A stretch of 64,000 bases of DNA from Weeksellaceae bacterium (GCA_019459455.1 JAIBEX010000011.1:62001-126000), one strand, 5' to 3'. Positions 26,183 through 34,966 are shown, counted from the stretch's first letter. Notes: generated from the sequence alone by a model not told the origin. Translations and numbers: made by a program.

Positions 26183-26995
26183 ATGGTTTTTAAAGATAAA
26201 AGGGTTCTGATTACCGGCGGTGCATCCGGAATCGGGAAAATAATGGGCAGGAAGGCCCTGGAGCGTGGTGCTTCGGAACTGATCATCTGGGACATCAATG
26301 CAGAGGGTTTGGAACTTACGCAGGTTGAATATTCCGGCATTGGCGGTAAGGTGTTGGCCGTAAAAGTGGACCTCTCCGATCTGGAGCAGCTCATCTCGGC
26401 TGCAGCAGAAACCAGAAGCATCAGCGGTGTACCGGATGTAATCATTAACAACGCAGGTATAGTAGTGGGGAAATTGTTTCATGAGCACACCCACAGCCAG
26501 ATCTCTAAAAGCATGCGTATCAACGCCGACGCCATGATGCATATCACGCTCGAGTTCCTACCGGAGATGATGAATCGGAATTCGGGAGCCATCTGTAATA
26601 TTGCCTCGTCCGCAGGTTTGATCTCCAACCCGAAAATGTCGGTCTACGCAGCATCCAAGTGGGCAGCGGTAGGGTGGAGTGACACGCTGAGACTTGAGAT
26701 TGAGCAGTTGGGAAAGAATGTTTCGGTAACGACCATTATGCCGTTCTTTATCAGCACCGGAATGTTTGAGGGGGTGAAATCGCGGCTCCTGCCGATCCTG
26801 GAGCCCGAAAAAGTTTCGGAAAGGATCCTATCCGCAATCGAAAACAGGACGAAGATGCTTGCCATGCCGCTGCCGTACTGGTTTATCCGAATTTCACAAG
26901 GCCTCTTGCCGCTTCCGGCTTTTGATTGGGTTATGAAAAATGTATTCGGAATCTATGATACGATGAAGGAGTTTAAGGGCAGACAGAAAATTTGA
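26183..26995 (+). CDS. Short-chain dehydrogenase/reductase (SDR)
   Basis: This 270-residue classical SDR begins MVFKDKRVLITGGASGIGK (the TGxxxGIG cofactor motif). NNAG follows in DVIINNAGIVVG, and the catalytic Ser and YxxxK appear in ICNIASSAGLIS and SVYAASKWA. An acidic residue (IIWDINAEG) after strand two favours NAD. The C-terminal hydrophobic part (YWFIRISQGLLPLPAFDWVM) resembles membrane-associated SDRs of lipid metabolism, such as retinol or steroid dehydrogenase-like proteins. It is transcribed with the small membrane protein gene 11 bases downstream. Confidence 0.9.
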   Translation: MVFKDKRVLITGGASGIGKIMGRKALERGASELIIWDINAEGLELTQVEYSGIGGKVLAVKVDLSDLEQLISAAAETRSISGVPDVIINNAGIVVGKLFHEHTHSQISKSMRINADAMMHITLEFLPEMMNRNSGAICNIASSAGLISNPKMSVYAASKWAAVGWSDTLRLEIEQLGKNVSVTTIMPFFISTGMFEGVKSRLLPILEPEKVSERILSAIENRTKMLAMPLPYWFIRISQGLLPLPAFDWVMKNVFGIYDTMKEFKGRQKI

Positions 26996-27006
26996 TGTAA
27001 ACGGTA

Positions 27007-27198
27007 TTGGAATCAAAATACGCACTCATCATTTTATTCGGATTAGTGCTGTTTTTGTTAATCTGGGCTTTTGTAACGAAAAGAAAATATTTAAGTTCAG
27101 GAAGTACTAACCCTATAGATGAAGGTCAGATCCTTGAATTGTGGATACGTATAATCTTTTTCTGCCTTGCCATTATCTTTAAAGTGATCAGTAAATAA
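27007..27198 (+). CDS. Small two-helix membrane protein, hypothetical
   Basis: This 63-residue product has two hydrophobic helices (YALIILFGLVLFLLIWAFV and WIRIIFFCLAIIFKVI) and a short polar link (TKRKYLSSGSTNPIDEGQI). The start codon is TTG, 11 bases after the SDR stop, so the gene depends on the SDR transcript. A bidirectional terminator follows its stop. No family was recognised; coding status rests on frame length, position and composition. Confidence 0.5.
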   Translation: MESKYALIILFGLVLFLLIWAFVTKRKYLSSGSTNPIDEGQILELWIRIIFFCLAIIFKVISK

Positions 27199-27201
27199 AA
27201 A

Positions 27202-27225
27202 AAACCGACTCATACGAATCGGTTT
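27202..27225. terminator. Bidirectional terminator between SDR operon and rplI
   Basis: AAACCGA/TCGGTTT stem with a 10-base loop. On the minus strand a run of eight T follows, making it chiefly the rpsF-rpsR-rplI terminator. Confidence 0.75.
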
Positions 27226-27248
27226 AATGCTTTTACATAATTAAAATC

Positions 27249-27776
27249 CTATGCTTCTTCAGCAGGAGTTTCCTCTGCTTTAGCTTCAACCTTCTTAGGC
27301 TCAGCTTTTGGAGCTGCCGGTGCCGGTGGAGCATCAGATACTACATCAAACTCATAGGTATATTCTACATCACGGTGCAGTCTTACCTGAGCAGAGAACT
27401 TACCTGTTCTCTTGATGTTATTTCCTGGAATTTTGATGTATTTTCTGTCGATTTCAACACCTGCCTTAGCCAGTTCTTCAGCAAGGTTTGCATTGTTGAT
27501 GGAACCGAAAAGTTTATCACCTGAACCAACCTTAGTCGCGATGGTAAGCGGTGTTTTCTTAAGCTGTTCTATTTTTGCCGTAGCATCCGCAACCAGTTTG
27601 GCTTCGTCTTCTTTTCTTGCCTCAAGGGTAGCTGCTAGGCTGGCTTTGTTTTTTGGAGTGGCCAGAAGCGCAATACCTTTAGGTAAAAGGAAGTTTCTTG
27701 CGTATCCCGGTTTTACACTTACCGTATCAAACTCAAGTCCTAAGTTTTCTACGTCCTGTTTTAGAATAATATCCAT
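27249..27776 (-). CDS. rplI: 50S ribosomal protein L9
   Basis: This large-subunit protein binds 23S rRNA at the base of the L1 stalk. The N-terminal domain reads MDIILKQDVENLGLEFDTV and VKPGYARNFLLPKGIAL, the standard L9 signature. After the C-terminal domain (about residue 147) it carries an extension rich in Ala, Pro, Lys and Glu (APPAPAAPKAEPKKVEAKAE), making 175 residues against about 148-150 in E. coli. It is the third gene of rpsF-rpsR-rplI. Confidence 0.97.
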   Translation of the reverse strand: MDIILKQDVENLGLEFDTVSVKPGYARNFLLPKGIALLATPKNKASLAATLEARKEDEAKLVADATAKIEQLKKTPLTIATKVGSGDKLFGSINNANLAEELAKAGVEIDRKYIKIPGNNIKRTGKFSAQVRLHRDVEYTYEFDVVSDAPPAPAAPKAEPKKVEAKAEETPAEEA

Positions 27777-27933
27777 TGTTGTTGTCCTTTTTAGATTGGA
27801 GATTCAGAGAATTGAGATACGAGATCTTCACCTTAAATTCCAAATAGTTAGATTAAATTAATTAAATCAGCAACAAGATTATAAAAATTTGATTGTCAAA
27901 AGTTTCTAATCTCTTGTCTGGTGATCTGTTGTC

Positions 27934-28236
27934 TTATTTCAGCATATCTGCTACGTAAGGCATCAGTGCAAGGTGTCTTGCTCTTTTTATTGCAGAAGAC
28001 ACTTTTCTCTGGTACTTCAGGGAAGTTCCGGTATATCTTCTTGGTAGGATTTTCCCCTGCTCGTTCACGAACTGAAGCAGGAAATCAGCATCTTTATAAT
28101 CAACGTGCTTGATTCCGTATTTTTTGAATCTACAGTATTTTTTCTGAGATTTGGTATTGATATCAAGCGGAGTAAGGAATTTTACTTCTGATTCTCCTCC
28201 GGCTGAGGCTTGTTTAGCCATATCGTCTATTGCCAT
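27934..28236 (-). CDS. rpsR: 30S ribosomal protein S18
   Basis: This small-subunit protein forms a pair with S6 on 16S rRNA. It is 100 residues: the N-terminus is extended by about 25 residues ([20 protein letters not shown]), followed by the conserved [38 protein letters not shown] and [14 protein letters not shown]. It lies 26 bases behind rpsF and 157 bases before rplI. Confidence 0.97.
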   Translation of the reverse strand: MAIDDMAKQASAGGESEVKFLTPLDINTKSQKKYCRFKKYGIKHVDYKDADFLLQFVNEQGKILPRRYTGTSLKYQRKVSSAIKRARHLALMPYVADMLK

Positions 28237-28262
28237 TTTCTGTAATTTTTAGAGGGTTAAAA

Positions 28263-28604
28263 TTAAGCTTTCGCAGTTTTTACTTTTGTTCTTCTTGTAA
28301 CCGCGTAATCGATTGCGTGTTTGTCAAGTTTAGTCGTTAAGAAACGGATGATTCTTTCATCACGCTTGTAAGCAAGTTCTAAATTTGCTACCACATCGCC
28401 TTCACCTTTAAATTCAATTAAAGTGTAGAACCCATTCTTTTTCAGTTGAATAGGATAAGCTAATTTTTTCAGTCCCCAATTTTCCTTGGCAACGATTTCG
28501 CAATTGTGTGAAGTCAAAAGATCTTCAAATTTTTTCACTGCTTCCTCCACCTGTGCGTCAGATAGAACGGGAGTTAAAATGAAAACAGTTTCGTAATTGT
28601 TCAT
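28263..28604 (-). CDS. rpsF: 30S ribosomal protein S6
   Basis: This is the binding partner of S18. From [16 protein letters not shown] it has 113 residues, with [20 protein letters not shown] and the C-terminal [16 protein letters not shown] of the family. The in-frame start at 28640 would overlap the -7 element, so 28604 is preferred. It is first gene of the rpsF-rpsR-rplI operon; no ssb lies between, unlike in Firmicutes. Confidence 0.97.
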   Translation of the reverse strand: MNNYETVFILTPVLSDAQVEEAVKKFEDLLTSHNCEIVAKENWGLKKLAYPIQLKKNGFYTLIEFKGEGDVVANLELAYKRDERIIRFLTTKLDKHAIDYAVTRRTKVKTAKA

Positions 28605-28637
28605 AATGTTAAAAATATTGTTAATTATTTTGAGGTG

Positions 28638-28668
28638 CAAAAGTATAAATTATTATTAGAATGTGCAA
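28638..28668 (-). promoter_or_regulatory. Promoter of rpsF-rpsR-rplI
   Basis: On the minus strand TTG (28666-28668), a 20-base spacer and TACTTTTG (28638-28645) match the flavobacterial consensus, 33 bases before rpsF. Confidence 0.75.
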
Positions 28669-28706
28669 GAAATTAATAGGTTACCCTCAAAATTTAAGCC
28701 TGCTTT

Positions 28707-29183
28707 TTAATATTTTTCTGATAAAGCGGATATTCCACCTTCATCCAGCCGAAAAACAGTCCATTCCTCCATCGATTTAGCCCCCAGGGATTTGTAGAAA
28801 TCTATGGCGGGTGTATTCCAGTCCAGTACCGACCATTCCAGGCGGCCACAGTTTTTTTCGTGGGCAATTTGGGCAAGTGCAATAAGAAGTTTTTTGCCGT
28901 AACCTTTGCCCCGGTATTCGTGTTCCACAAACAGATCTTCCAGATAGATGCCCGGCTTACCTATAAAAGTGGAGAAATTATAAAAGTAGAGCGCAAAGCC
29001 TACAGACTTACCATTTTCTTCGGCCATCAGGACTTCTGCAAATTTCCGGGTGAAAATATTTTCCTGAAGTTCCTCCACCGTCGTGACCACATCCTTTTCG
29101 AGTTTCTCGTAAACGGCGAGCTTTTTAATGAGGTCGAATATGACTGGGGTGTCCTGTGGTGTGGCTTTTCGTATTTGGAACAT
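28707..29183 (-). CDS. GNAT family N-acetyltransferase
   Basis: This 158-residue protein from MFQIRKATPQD transfers an acetyl group from acetyl-CoA. The acetyl-CoA loop is in YRGKGYGKKLLIAL, preceded by the strand GIYLEDLFVEHEYRG and followed by LEWSVLDWNTPAIDFYKSLG. That layout matches spermidine/diamine acetyltransferase-like (SAT/ThiaLysine) members. Substrate is inferred only at family level. It stands alone between the ribosomal operon and the E2 gene. Confidence 0.87.
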   Translation of the reverse strand: MFQIRKATPQDTPVIFDLIKKLAVYEKLEKDVVTTVEELQENIFTRKFAEVLMAEENGKSVGFALYFYNFSTFIGKPGIYLEDLFVEHEYRGKGYGKKLLIALAQIAHEKNCGRLEWSVLDWNTPAIDFYKSLGAKSMEEWTVFRLDEGGISALSEKY

Positions 29184-29300
29184 GAAATTCTGGTTTAAAA
29201 ACAAAAGTAAGTATTATTAATCGAGCTTCCCAAATCTGTGTAACTTCTGCTGCGACCGATGCCGGTCACCGCTTGTGAGTCTTTGGAAACGGTGGAAGCA

Positions 29301-29328
29301 AAGACCTCCGGAAATTTCCGGAGGTCTT
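29301..29328. terminator. 28-bp perfect palindrome behind the E2 gene
   Basis: AAGACCTCCGGAAA pairs with its complement immediately after. It lies 37 bases behind the E2 stop; the T-run on the minus strand is short, so efficiency is uncertain. Confidence 0.6.
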
Positions 29329-29364
29329 GAATTCGTCAACTGACTTTATTATTTTTTGAGCGTG

Positions 29365-30690
29365 TTAAATCTCCGTGTTCATATCCCAGTTCTGCAGGTA
29401 ATCGTGAACATGTTTCAGGAACATTCCGCCCAGTGACCCGTCTACCACACGGTGGTCGTAGGAATGAGACATAAACATCAAACTGCGTATGGCAATTACA
29501 TCACCATCCTTTGTTTCCAGAACGGCAGGCTTCTTAACAATGGCTCCCACGGCAAGAATCGCGACCTGCGGCTGTGGAATAATTGGTGTCCCCATCAGAT
29601 TGCCAAATCCGCCAACATTTGAAATCGTGTAGGTGGCACCCTGAGTGTCTTCGGGTCTTAGTTTTTTATTTCGTGCGCGGTAAGCCAGATCGTTAATGGC
29701 CTTTGCAAGTCCGGAAAGGGACAGCTGGTCTGCATTCTTGATTACCGGTACAATCAGGTTGCCGTCCGGAAGTGCGGTCGCCATTCCAATATTAATGTTT
29801 TTCTTTTTGATGATTTTATCACCATCCACAGACACATTGATCATTGGGAAGTCCTGGATCGCTTTTACAATCGCCTTCACAAAAATCGGCATGTAGGTCA
29901 GTTTTTCACCCTCTCTTTTCTCAAAAAGATCTTTATGTTTGGTTCTCCACTTCACGACATTCGTAACATCCGTCTCAATGAAAGACGTTACGTGCGGCGA
30001 GATCCGCTTGGAATTCACCATGGCATCAGCGATTATTTTCCTTACCCGGTCCATCTGGATTACCTCGTCACCTGCCCCTACCGTCACAGGTATGGCAACA
30101 GGAGCTGCTGTCTGTACAGGAACTGGAGAAGCCGGTTGTACAGTTTCGGCTTTCTGAACCGGCTGTTTTCCTCTGTTTGAAACATAAGAGAGGATATCTT
30201 CTTTGGTAATCCTTCCTTCAATACCGCTGCCTTTAATTGATTTCAATTCGGTCTCTGAAATGTTTTCCTGCTGTGCGATATTTTTCACCAGCGGAGATAA
30301 ATAGAGATCCCCGGAAAATTCCTGCGGAGTGGAGGTCAATGGTTTTTCAAGTTCCTTTATTTCATCTGTCGACAGTTGTGGGATCTCGGTTGAAACAGCG
30401 TCATGTGATTTTGGCTCCTGCGGCTGTTCAGCAACAACTTCACCAGCACCCGCAACTTCTAGGATGGCAATCGCTTCCCCTATCTTTGCCACCTCATCCT
30501 TTTGTTTAAGAATCTTGACGATTTTCCCCGAAACCGGCGTCGGAACATCAGAATCAACCTTGTCCGTTGCAATTTCAACCACGGAATCGTCTTCTTTTAC
30601 AGTGTCTCCCTCACCACACAACCAGCTGATAATTGTAGCTTCCATCACGCCTTCTCCCATGGAGGGTAGTAATAACTTATATTCTGCCAT
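29365..30690 (-). CDS. 2-oxoacid dehydrogenase dihydrolipoamide acyltransferase (E2)
   Basis: This is the core of a 2-oxoacid dehydrogenase complex, 441 residues. The lipoyl domain is at 1-75 with lipoyl-Lys44 in EIATDKVDSDVP. The E1/E3-binding domain lies near 130-170 (YLSPLVKNIAQQENISETEL, GSGIEGRITKEDILSYV), with Pro/Ala/Val-rich linkers on both sides. The catalytic domain at about 210-441 ends with SHSYDHRVVDGSLGG (HxxxDG). The single lipoyl domain and the sequence around it suggest a branched-chain 2-oxoacid E2; E1 and E3 genes are not adjacent, so pyruvate or 2-oxoglutarate cannot be excluded. Confidence 0.88.
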   Translation of the reverse strand: MAEYKLLLPSMGEGVMEATIISWLCGEGDTVKEDDSVVEIATDKVDSDVPTPVSGKIVKILKQKDEVAKIGEAIAILEVAGAGEVVAEQPQEPKSHDAVSTEIPQLSTDEIKELEKPLTSTPQEFSGDLYLSPLVKNIAQQENISETELKSIKGSGIEGRITKEDILSYVSNRGKQPVQKAETVQPASPVPVQTAAPVAIPVTVGAGDEVIQMDRVRKIIADAMVNSKRISPHVTSFIETDVTNVVKWRTKHKDLFEKREGEKLTYMPIFVKAIVKAIQDFPMINVSVDGDKIIKKKNINIGMATALPDGNLIVPVIKNADQLSLSGLAKAINDLAYRARNKKLRPEDTQGATYTISNVGGFGNLMGTPIIPQPQVAILAVGAIVKKPAVLETKDGDVIAIRSLMFMSHSYDHRVVDGSLGGMFLKHVHDYLQNWDMNTEI

Positions 30691-30710
30691 CTTAATTTTT
30701 TAGATTTTTA

Positions 30711-30718
30711 CAAATATA
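30711..30718 (-). promoter_or_regulatory. -7 element of the E2 gene
   Basis: TATATTTG on the minus strand, 20 bases before the start codon, directly after the terminator of the preceding gene. Confidence 0.5.
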
Positions 30719-30722
30719 TAAA

Positions 30723-30745
30723 ATTCCTCAAATATTTTGAGGAAT
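30723..30745 (-). terminator. Terminator of the SAM hydrolase gene
   Basis: ATTCCTCAAA/TTTGAGGAAT, a 10-bp perfect stem with a 3-base loop, 8 bases behind the stop, followed by an AT-rich tail on the minus strand. Confidence 0.65.
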
Positions 30746-30752
30746 CTGTAAT

Positions 30753-31580
30753 TTAGTCCCGGTGAAATTCAATGTAAATCTTTTCGCCAACCTTTAGGCC
30801 GAAAAGGCTTTTGGCCCCATTGTCTATGTTTCCCTTATAGATGGTAAGCTCTAAAAGGCCGGCCTCATTAAAGATAGCGGCTGGCTTTCCGTGGAATTCG
30901 GTTTCTTTTTTCCAGTCGGTAACGAGTTCAGTGTAGCTGCTGTAAATTTTGGACAGTGCGAGGTTTCGGAATTTTATGATAAAACCGTCATAACTTTTCA
31001 GGTTTTCATCAAAATAATTTTTGGTGATGTTGGAGATGATGTTTCCAAAATTATCGATGTAAAGGACCTCTCCGAAAATCAGGTTGTCTGTGCTTCCCGC
31101 TTTCGGTAACGACAGCTGTCTCGGTGTCTTGAATTTCCTGCCAATAACCTCGGGAAGGCCCCCATTCTGTAAATGCACTGCCGCGGGTACTAAAACATCG
31201 GTGGTGGTAAAGTTCACCACATCATCAAACCGTGTGTTGTAGGTGATTTCGTAAACCGCTTCTGGCTTTATATCAAAAAAAATCAGACTGAGAAGCCCAT
31301 TGTCCGCAGCTAAAAAATAATGTCCGTCTGCTTTGTAAATAATGCATTTCCTGTCCTTATGGAAAAAACTGTCAACCGATATGATATGTATGCTGCCCTG
31401 CGGAAAGTAGGGGTATGCATTTCCCACAATATAGGCGGTCTGCTGAAGGTTGTAAGCCTGAATATCATGGGTGATGTCTGCAATTTTTGCATCCCTGTTC
31501 TGCGACAGTATCCGTCCTTTTATCGCAGCAACTCTGTGATCGGTATATCCAAAATCTGAAGTTAAAGTTATAAGGGGCAT
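30753..31580 (-). CDS. SAM hydroxide adenosyltransferase (SAM hydrolase, DUF62)
   Basis: This 275-residue homologue of the chlorinase/fluorinase fold cleaves S-adenosylmethionine with water to adenosine and methionine. The N-terminal motif is ITLTSDFGYTDHRVAAIKG; later segments are TYNTRF, YFLAADNGLLSLI and EVLYIDNFGNIISNI. Where many family members have a VDPGVG segment this one reads VDSFFHKDRK, a change I recall as common in flavobacterial members. Physiological role is unsettled in the whole family. A TAAATTTG -7 element lies at 31610-31617 on the minus strand. Confidence 0.82.
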   Translation of the reverse strand: MPLITLTSDFGYTDHRVAAIKGRILSQNRDAKIADITHDIQAYNLQQTAYIVGNAYPYFPQGSIHIISVDSFFHKDRKCIIYKADGHYFLAADNGLLSLIFFDIKPEAVYEITYNTRFDDVVNFTTTDVLVPAAVHLQNGGLPEVIGRKFKTPRQLSLPKAGSTDNLIFGEVLYIDNFGNIISNITKNYFDENLKSYDGFIIKFRNLALSKIYSSYTELVTDWKKETEFHGKPAAIFNEAGLLELTIYKGNIDNGAKSLFGLKVGEKIYIEFHRD

Positions 31581-31720
31581 TTGGTTTGTAGAAAAAACGG
31601 GGTGAACTGCAAATTTAATTTAAAAAATAGAAATCGGGCCTTATTGTTGATAAGAAATAGTTTTCGGATTGAAAAATAAATTCTATTTTTAAAAACTTAA
31701 TTACATATAAATTACACTGA

Positions 31721-32680
31721 ATGTTTGAACTGAACTATGAACTGGAAGGGATAGATACCAAAATTTTCTATGGTGTCAACAATCAATTCTACAATTTAAT
31801 AAAATCAACATTTCCAACACTTAAAATTACAGGTCGCGACAACGTGATCTTTGCGATGGGGAATAAGGAAGCCCTCGACATTTTCCGTGGGAAACTGGAG
31901 GATTTGGTGAGTTTCATATCAAAGAATCACTCCTTGACCCTAAAGGATGTGGAGAGTATCCTGAACATAAAGGATGAAGTGGAAAAAGAGCTTGTTTTTG
32001 ATACGGATATCATTGTGAAGGGGGTAAACGGCAAGGTTATAAAGGCCAAGACCACCAACCTTAAAAAACTGGTCCGCGAGAGTGAGAAGAAAGACATGGT
32101 TTTCGCTATAGGTCCTGCCGGAACCGGAAAGACCTATACGTCGGTAGCACTTGCTGCCCGCGCTCTTCGTGACAAGGAAGTGAAGAGAATTATCCTGACC
32201 AGGCCTGCCGTGGAGGCAGGGGAGAGTCTGGGCTTTCTTCCCGGTGACTTAAAGGAGAAGATGGATCCGTATCTGCAGCCCCTCTACGATGCGTTACGCG
32301 ATATGATACCCCACGAAAAACTGGAAAGTTTCATTGAGAAAAAGATTATCGAGGTGGCACCCCTGGCATTTATGAGGGGACGTACACTCGACGAAGCCTT
32401 TGTAATCCTTGATGAGGCACAGAATACCACCCACTTACAGATGAAGATGTTCCTTACCAGAATGGGAATGAATGCAAAGTTCATCATCACTGGCGACCCA
32501 AGCCAGGTAGATTTGCCCCTTCGGCAGAAATCGGGGCTGAAGGAAGCAATGAGAATCCTAAAGGATGTAAACGAAATCGGGTTTGTACATTTGACGGAAG
32601 AAGATGTGGTCCGGCATCCGGTGGTCCGCAAAATCATCAACGCCTACAGTACTGAAGAAAAGAGGGTGAAGGAAGAATAA
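31721..32680 (+). CDS. phoH: PhoH family ATPase
   Basis: This 319-residue cytosolic P-loop protein is of the PhoH/YbeZ type. An N-terminal KH-like region (about 1-110) is followed by GPAGTGKTYTSVALAA (Walker A, about residue 131), RPAVEAGESLGFLPGDLKEK and AFVILDEAQNTT (Walker B, about 226). Then come TGDPSQVDLP and the end HPVVRKIINAY. YbeZ acts with the ribonuclease YbeY in ribosome maturation; the YbeY partner is not adjacent here. A terminator at 32702-32736 follows, so this is a single-gene unit. Confidence 0.92.
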   Translation: MFELNYELEGIDTKIFYGVNNQFYNLIKSTFPTLKITGRDNVIFAMGNKEALDIFRGKLEDLVSFISKNHSLTLKDVESILNIKDEVEKELVFDTDIIVKGVNGKVIKAKTTNLKKLVRESEKKDMVFAIGPAGTGKTYTSVALAARALRDKEVKRIILTRPAVEAGESLGFLPGDLKEKMDPYLQPLYDALRDMIPHEKLESFIEKKIIEVAPLAFMRGRTLDEAFVILDEAQNTTHLQMKMFLTRMGMNAKFIITGDPSQVDLPLRQKSGLKEAMRILKDVNEIGFVHLTEEDVVRHPVVRKIINAYSTEEKRVKEE

Positions 32681-32701
32681 GCACATTAACTTTAAGACAT
32701 T

Positions 32702-32736
32702 AATACCTAAAATTATACTTTTTTAGGTATTTTTTA
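32702..32736 (+). terminator. Terminator of phoH
   Basis: AATACCTAAAA/TTTTAGGTATT stem with an 8-base loop and T-run, 21 bases behind the stop. Confidence 0.8.
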
Positions 32737-32765
32737 TATAATCATTTGATTTTGGTCCTCTGCAA

Positions 32766-32795
32766 TTGCCTTCGGAATGATAATCTCTATCTTTG
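32766..32795 (+). promoter_or_regulatory. Promoter of beta-barrel gene 1
   Basis: TTG (32766-32768), exactly 19 bases, then TATCTTTG (32788-32795): a full match to the flavobacterial consensus, 28 bases before the start. Confidence 0.75.
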
Positions 32796-32823
32796 ACGCA
32801 TCAATAAATAAATTACTGAAAAA

Positions 32824-33330
32824 ATGAAAAAGTTATTATTATGTGCTGTTGTTGTAATTTCAGCATCAGTGTCTGGCCAGAGAGCCCAGAAAGGAGACCT
32901 GCAGTTAAATGCAGGAGTTGCATTTCCACACAAATATGCGGATAATGTAGGACTTTACGCAGGCCTGGACTATGGCATCCACAATGATATTACGCTGGGT
33001 GTTGAGGCCCGTTTCGGAGCAAAAGACTATGGGAATGATGTGGACGGAAGATGGTTTGGGATTGGATTCAACGGGAACTACCACTTCAACAGGATTATGG
33101 GGATTCCGAACAACTGGGATTTTTATGCCGGACCGACCATCGGATTCAATACCTTTACATGGAAACATCCAAGCAACAATAACTGGAATGAGCCGCACAA
33201 GTCAGAAGTAGGGGTTTCAGCACAAGTAGGGGGACGTTATTTCTTTACCAATAACTTCGGCCTTAATGCTGAAGCAAATGTAGGAAATGTCTTTAACGGA
33301 GGAAAATTTGGGATTACCTATAAGTTCTAA
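32824..33330 (+). CDS. Small outer-membrane beta-barrel protein 1
   Basis: This 168-residue secreted protein has signal peptide MKKLLLCAVVVISASVSGQ. It has alternating-residue strands typical of an eight-strand barrel (GVAFPHKYADNVGLYAGLDY, ITLGVEARFGAK, WFGIGFNGNYHF) and a terminal aromatic KFGITYKF, as outer-membrane barrels require. It is the first of four consecutive barrel genes of 168-224 residues, but the least similar to the others. The function is unknown; structural or OmpW/OmpA-like roles are possible. Confidence 0.75.
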   Translation: MKKLLLCAVVVISASVSGQRAQKGDLQLNAGVAFPHKYADNVGLYAGLDYGIHNDITLGVEARFGAKDYGNDVDGRWFGIGFNGNYHFNRIMGIPNNWDFYAGPTIGFNTFTWKHPSNNNWNEPHKSEVGVSAQVGGRYFFTNNFGLNAEANVGNVFNGGKFGITYKF

Positions 33331-33352
33331 AAAATCAATGATTTTGTATCCT

Positions 33353-33378
33353 AACCACCTTCTTGGGTGGTTTTTTTT
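33353..33378 (+). terminator. Terminator of beta-barrel gene 1
   Basis: AACCACC/GGTGGTT stem followed by a run of T, 23 bases behind the stop. Confidence 0.85.
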
Positions 33379-33429
33379 GTCTTATTCTAACTTTTTAACT
33401 TAAATTAACATTAAATTGAGATAAATATT

Positions 33430-33437
33430 TATATTTG
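33430..33437 (+). promoter_or_regulatory. -7 element of beta-barrel gene 2
   Basis: TATATTTG, 22 bases before the start; no convincing TTG at the expected distance. Confidence 0.5.
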
Positions 33438-33459
33438 CCCAAAATATAAACTAGTACTT

Positions 33460-34134
33460 ATGAAAAAACTAATTTTAGTGGGTGCCTTGGCACTGTTCGG
33501 AACCGTAAACGCTCAGGAGTTTAAGTATGGATTGAAAGCAGGGTACGCTGCTTCTAAAATGACCATCAAGCCAAATGCTACAGAATATGGCAATCTTGAG
33601 GAAAAATTCAAACCAGGATTTTCTGCAGGAGGATTTGTTGAATATATGTTCAGTGAAAAACTGGCATTACAAGGGGAGCTTCAATATGCCAATTTAGGTG
33701 GTACATGGCGGGCTAATGTTTCTGAGCCCGGTATATCCATGACCATGGATGTTAAAAACAGTGTTAATCAGATATTGATTCCTGTTTCTTTAAAATACTA
33801 TGTGCTTCCCCAGCTGAGTATTTACGCAGGACCATTTGCCGGTTTTAAAACATCAGTTAAAAGCGACCTTGAAATTTCCGGACTGCCGGCTGATGTAATG
33901 TCAATGATTGAACCTGAAATTGCTGCGTTGGAAGCTGAATTTGAAAGAGAGTTGGATGAAGGTACACAATCTACACAAATTGGAGTTTTCGTCGGAACAG
34001 ATTATAGCATTTATAGAGGACTTTTTGTAGATGCGAGATACAGTTTGGGATTAACTAACTGGGTAAAAGATCCGATGAATGGTGAGGAATCAAAAATGAG
34101 TTTCTTTCAAATTGGTTTAGGGTATAAATTCTAA
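33460..34134 (+). CDS. Outer-membrane beta-barrel protein 2 (PorT-like)
   Basis: This 224-residue protein has signal peptide MKKLILVGALALFGTVNAQ, nearly the same as that of genes 3 and 4. Barrel strands include FKYGLKAGYAASKMTI, SAGGFVEYMFSEKLALQGEL, LIPVSLKYYVLPQLSIYAGP and GLFVDARYSLGLTNWVKD, ending SFFQIGLGYKF. The GGFVEY...QGEL pattern is that of the PorT/outer-membrane-beta-barrel (OMP_b-brl_2) family. An acidic loop near 140-170 (IEPEIAALEAEFERELDEG) is unusual. The function is unknown. Its terminator lies 32 bases downstream. Confidence 0.78.
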   Translation: MKKLILVGALALFGTVNAQEFKYGLKAGYAASKMTIKPNATEYGNLEEKFKPGFSAGGFVEYMFSEKLALQGELQYANLGGTWRANVSEPGISMTMDVKNSVNQILIPVSLKYYVLPQLSIYAGPFAGFKTSVKSDLEISGLPADVMSMIEPEIAALEAEFERELDEGTQSTQIGVFVGTDYSIYRGLFVDARYSLGLTNWVKDPMNGEESKMSFFQIGLGYKF

Positions 34135-34166
34135 ACAGGACAGCAAAAGGTACACTTATTAAATTA

Positions 34167-34195
34167 AACCCTGTTCTTCGGAACAGGGTTTTTTA
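34167..34195 (+). terminator. Terminator of beta-barrel gene 2
   Basis: AACCCTGTTC, TTCG tetraloop, GAACAGGGTT, then a T-run: a 10-bp perfect stem. Confidence 0.9.
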
Positions 34196-34338
34196 GTGAT
34201 AAATATCTGTCCGGGTTATCAAGGAACGGCCACGAAATGGTTTTGTGATGCTTCATTAAAAATGATACATCATAGCTGTTCATCTCAGTTAATTTTGGAG
34301 ATTTTAACAAAATATTATGAAATGTTAATAATTTTTAT

Positions 34339-34346
34339 ATTTTTGC
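34339..34346 (+). promoter_or_regulatory. -7 element of beta-barrel gene 3
   Basis: TATTTTTG, 21 bases before the start codon. Confidence 0.5.
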
Positions 34347-34367
34347 AGCGACAATATATATAAACTT

Positions 34368-34940
34368 ATGAAAAAATTATTATTAGTAGGTGCTCTAGCA
34401 CTTTGTGGCGTTGTAAGCGCTCAGGAAAATTCAATTAAAGCAAATCCTGCCGCATTACTCGGCGGAGCTGATTTAGTAACCTACGAAAGAAAACTGACGG
34501 ACAATATTACAGGTGTGATTGGTGCCGGTATCGGAGGTTTCAAATTTGGCGGTTACAAGTACGAAAGCTTAGGTGGTGGTCTTCAGGGAAGATATTACTT
34601 TGATGAAGCGCTTACAGGATTTTACGGAGCGGTAATCGGTGATTATCTTACTGGAAAGGTCGAGATGAACTCAGCCGATTTTGGTTTTGACTTTGGCGAT
34701 GGCTCTGCTGATGCTGACATGAGCTCAGAAACCGATTTCTCGGCGATTGGAGCAGGTCTTAGAGCGGGATACCAGTGGGTTTTCGATTCCGGATTTACCC
34801 TGGACCTGAATGGTGGCGCATCTTACAAATTCTATGATTACAAGTCGGACACAACAAATGGAGGCGAAACCGACACCTCAAACCTAAAGGGGAACGGTAT
34901 TCTTCCTGCCGGGTCTGTAGGTCTTGGTTATACTTTCTAG
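34368..34940 (+). CDS. Outer-membrane beta-barrel protein 3
   Basis: This 190-residue protein has signal peptide MKKLLLVGALALCGVVSAQ, which differs from gene 2 in only a few residues. Glycine-rich strands (GVIGAGIGGFKFGGYKYESL, GLQGRYYFDEALTGFYGAVI, FTLDLNGGASYKFYDYKS) end in GSVGLGYTF. A strongly acidic loop (FGDGSADADMSSETD) is predicted to face outward. It belongs to the DUF3575/OMP_b-brl-like small barrels, function unknown. It is part of a tandem of separately terminated barrel genes. Confidence 0.75.
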   Translation: MKKLLLVGALALCGVVSAQENSIKANPAALLGGADLVTYERKLTDNITGVIGAGIGGFKFGGYKYESLGGGLQGRYYFDEALTGFYGAVIGDYLTGKVEMNSADFGFDFGDGSADADMSSETDFSAIGAGLRAGYQWVFDSGFTLDLNGGASYKFYDYKSDTTNGGETDTSNLKGNGILPAGSVGLGYTF

Positions 34941-34966
34941 TAAAAAATTCAGACTTTAATGATTAC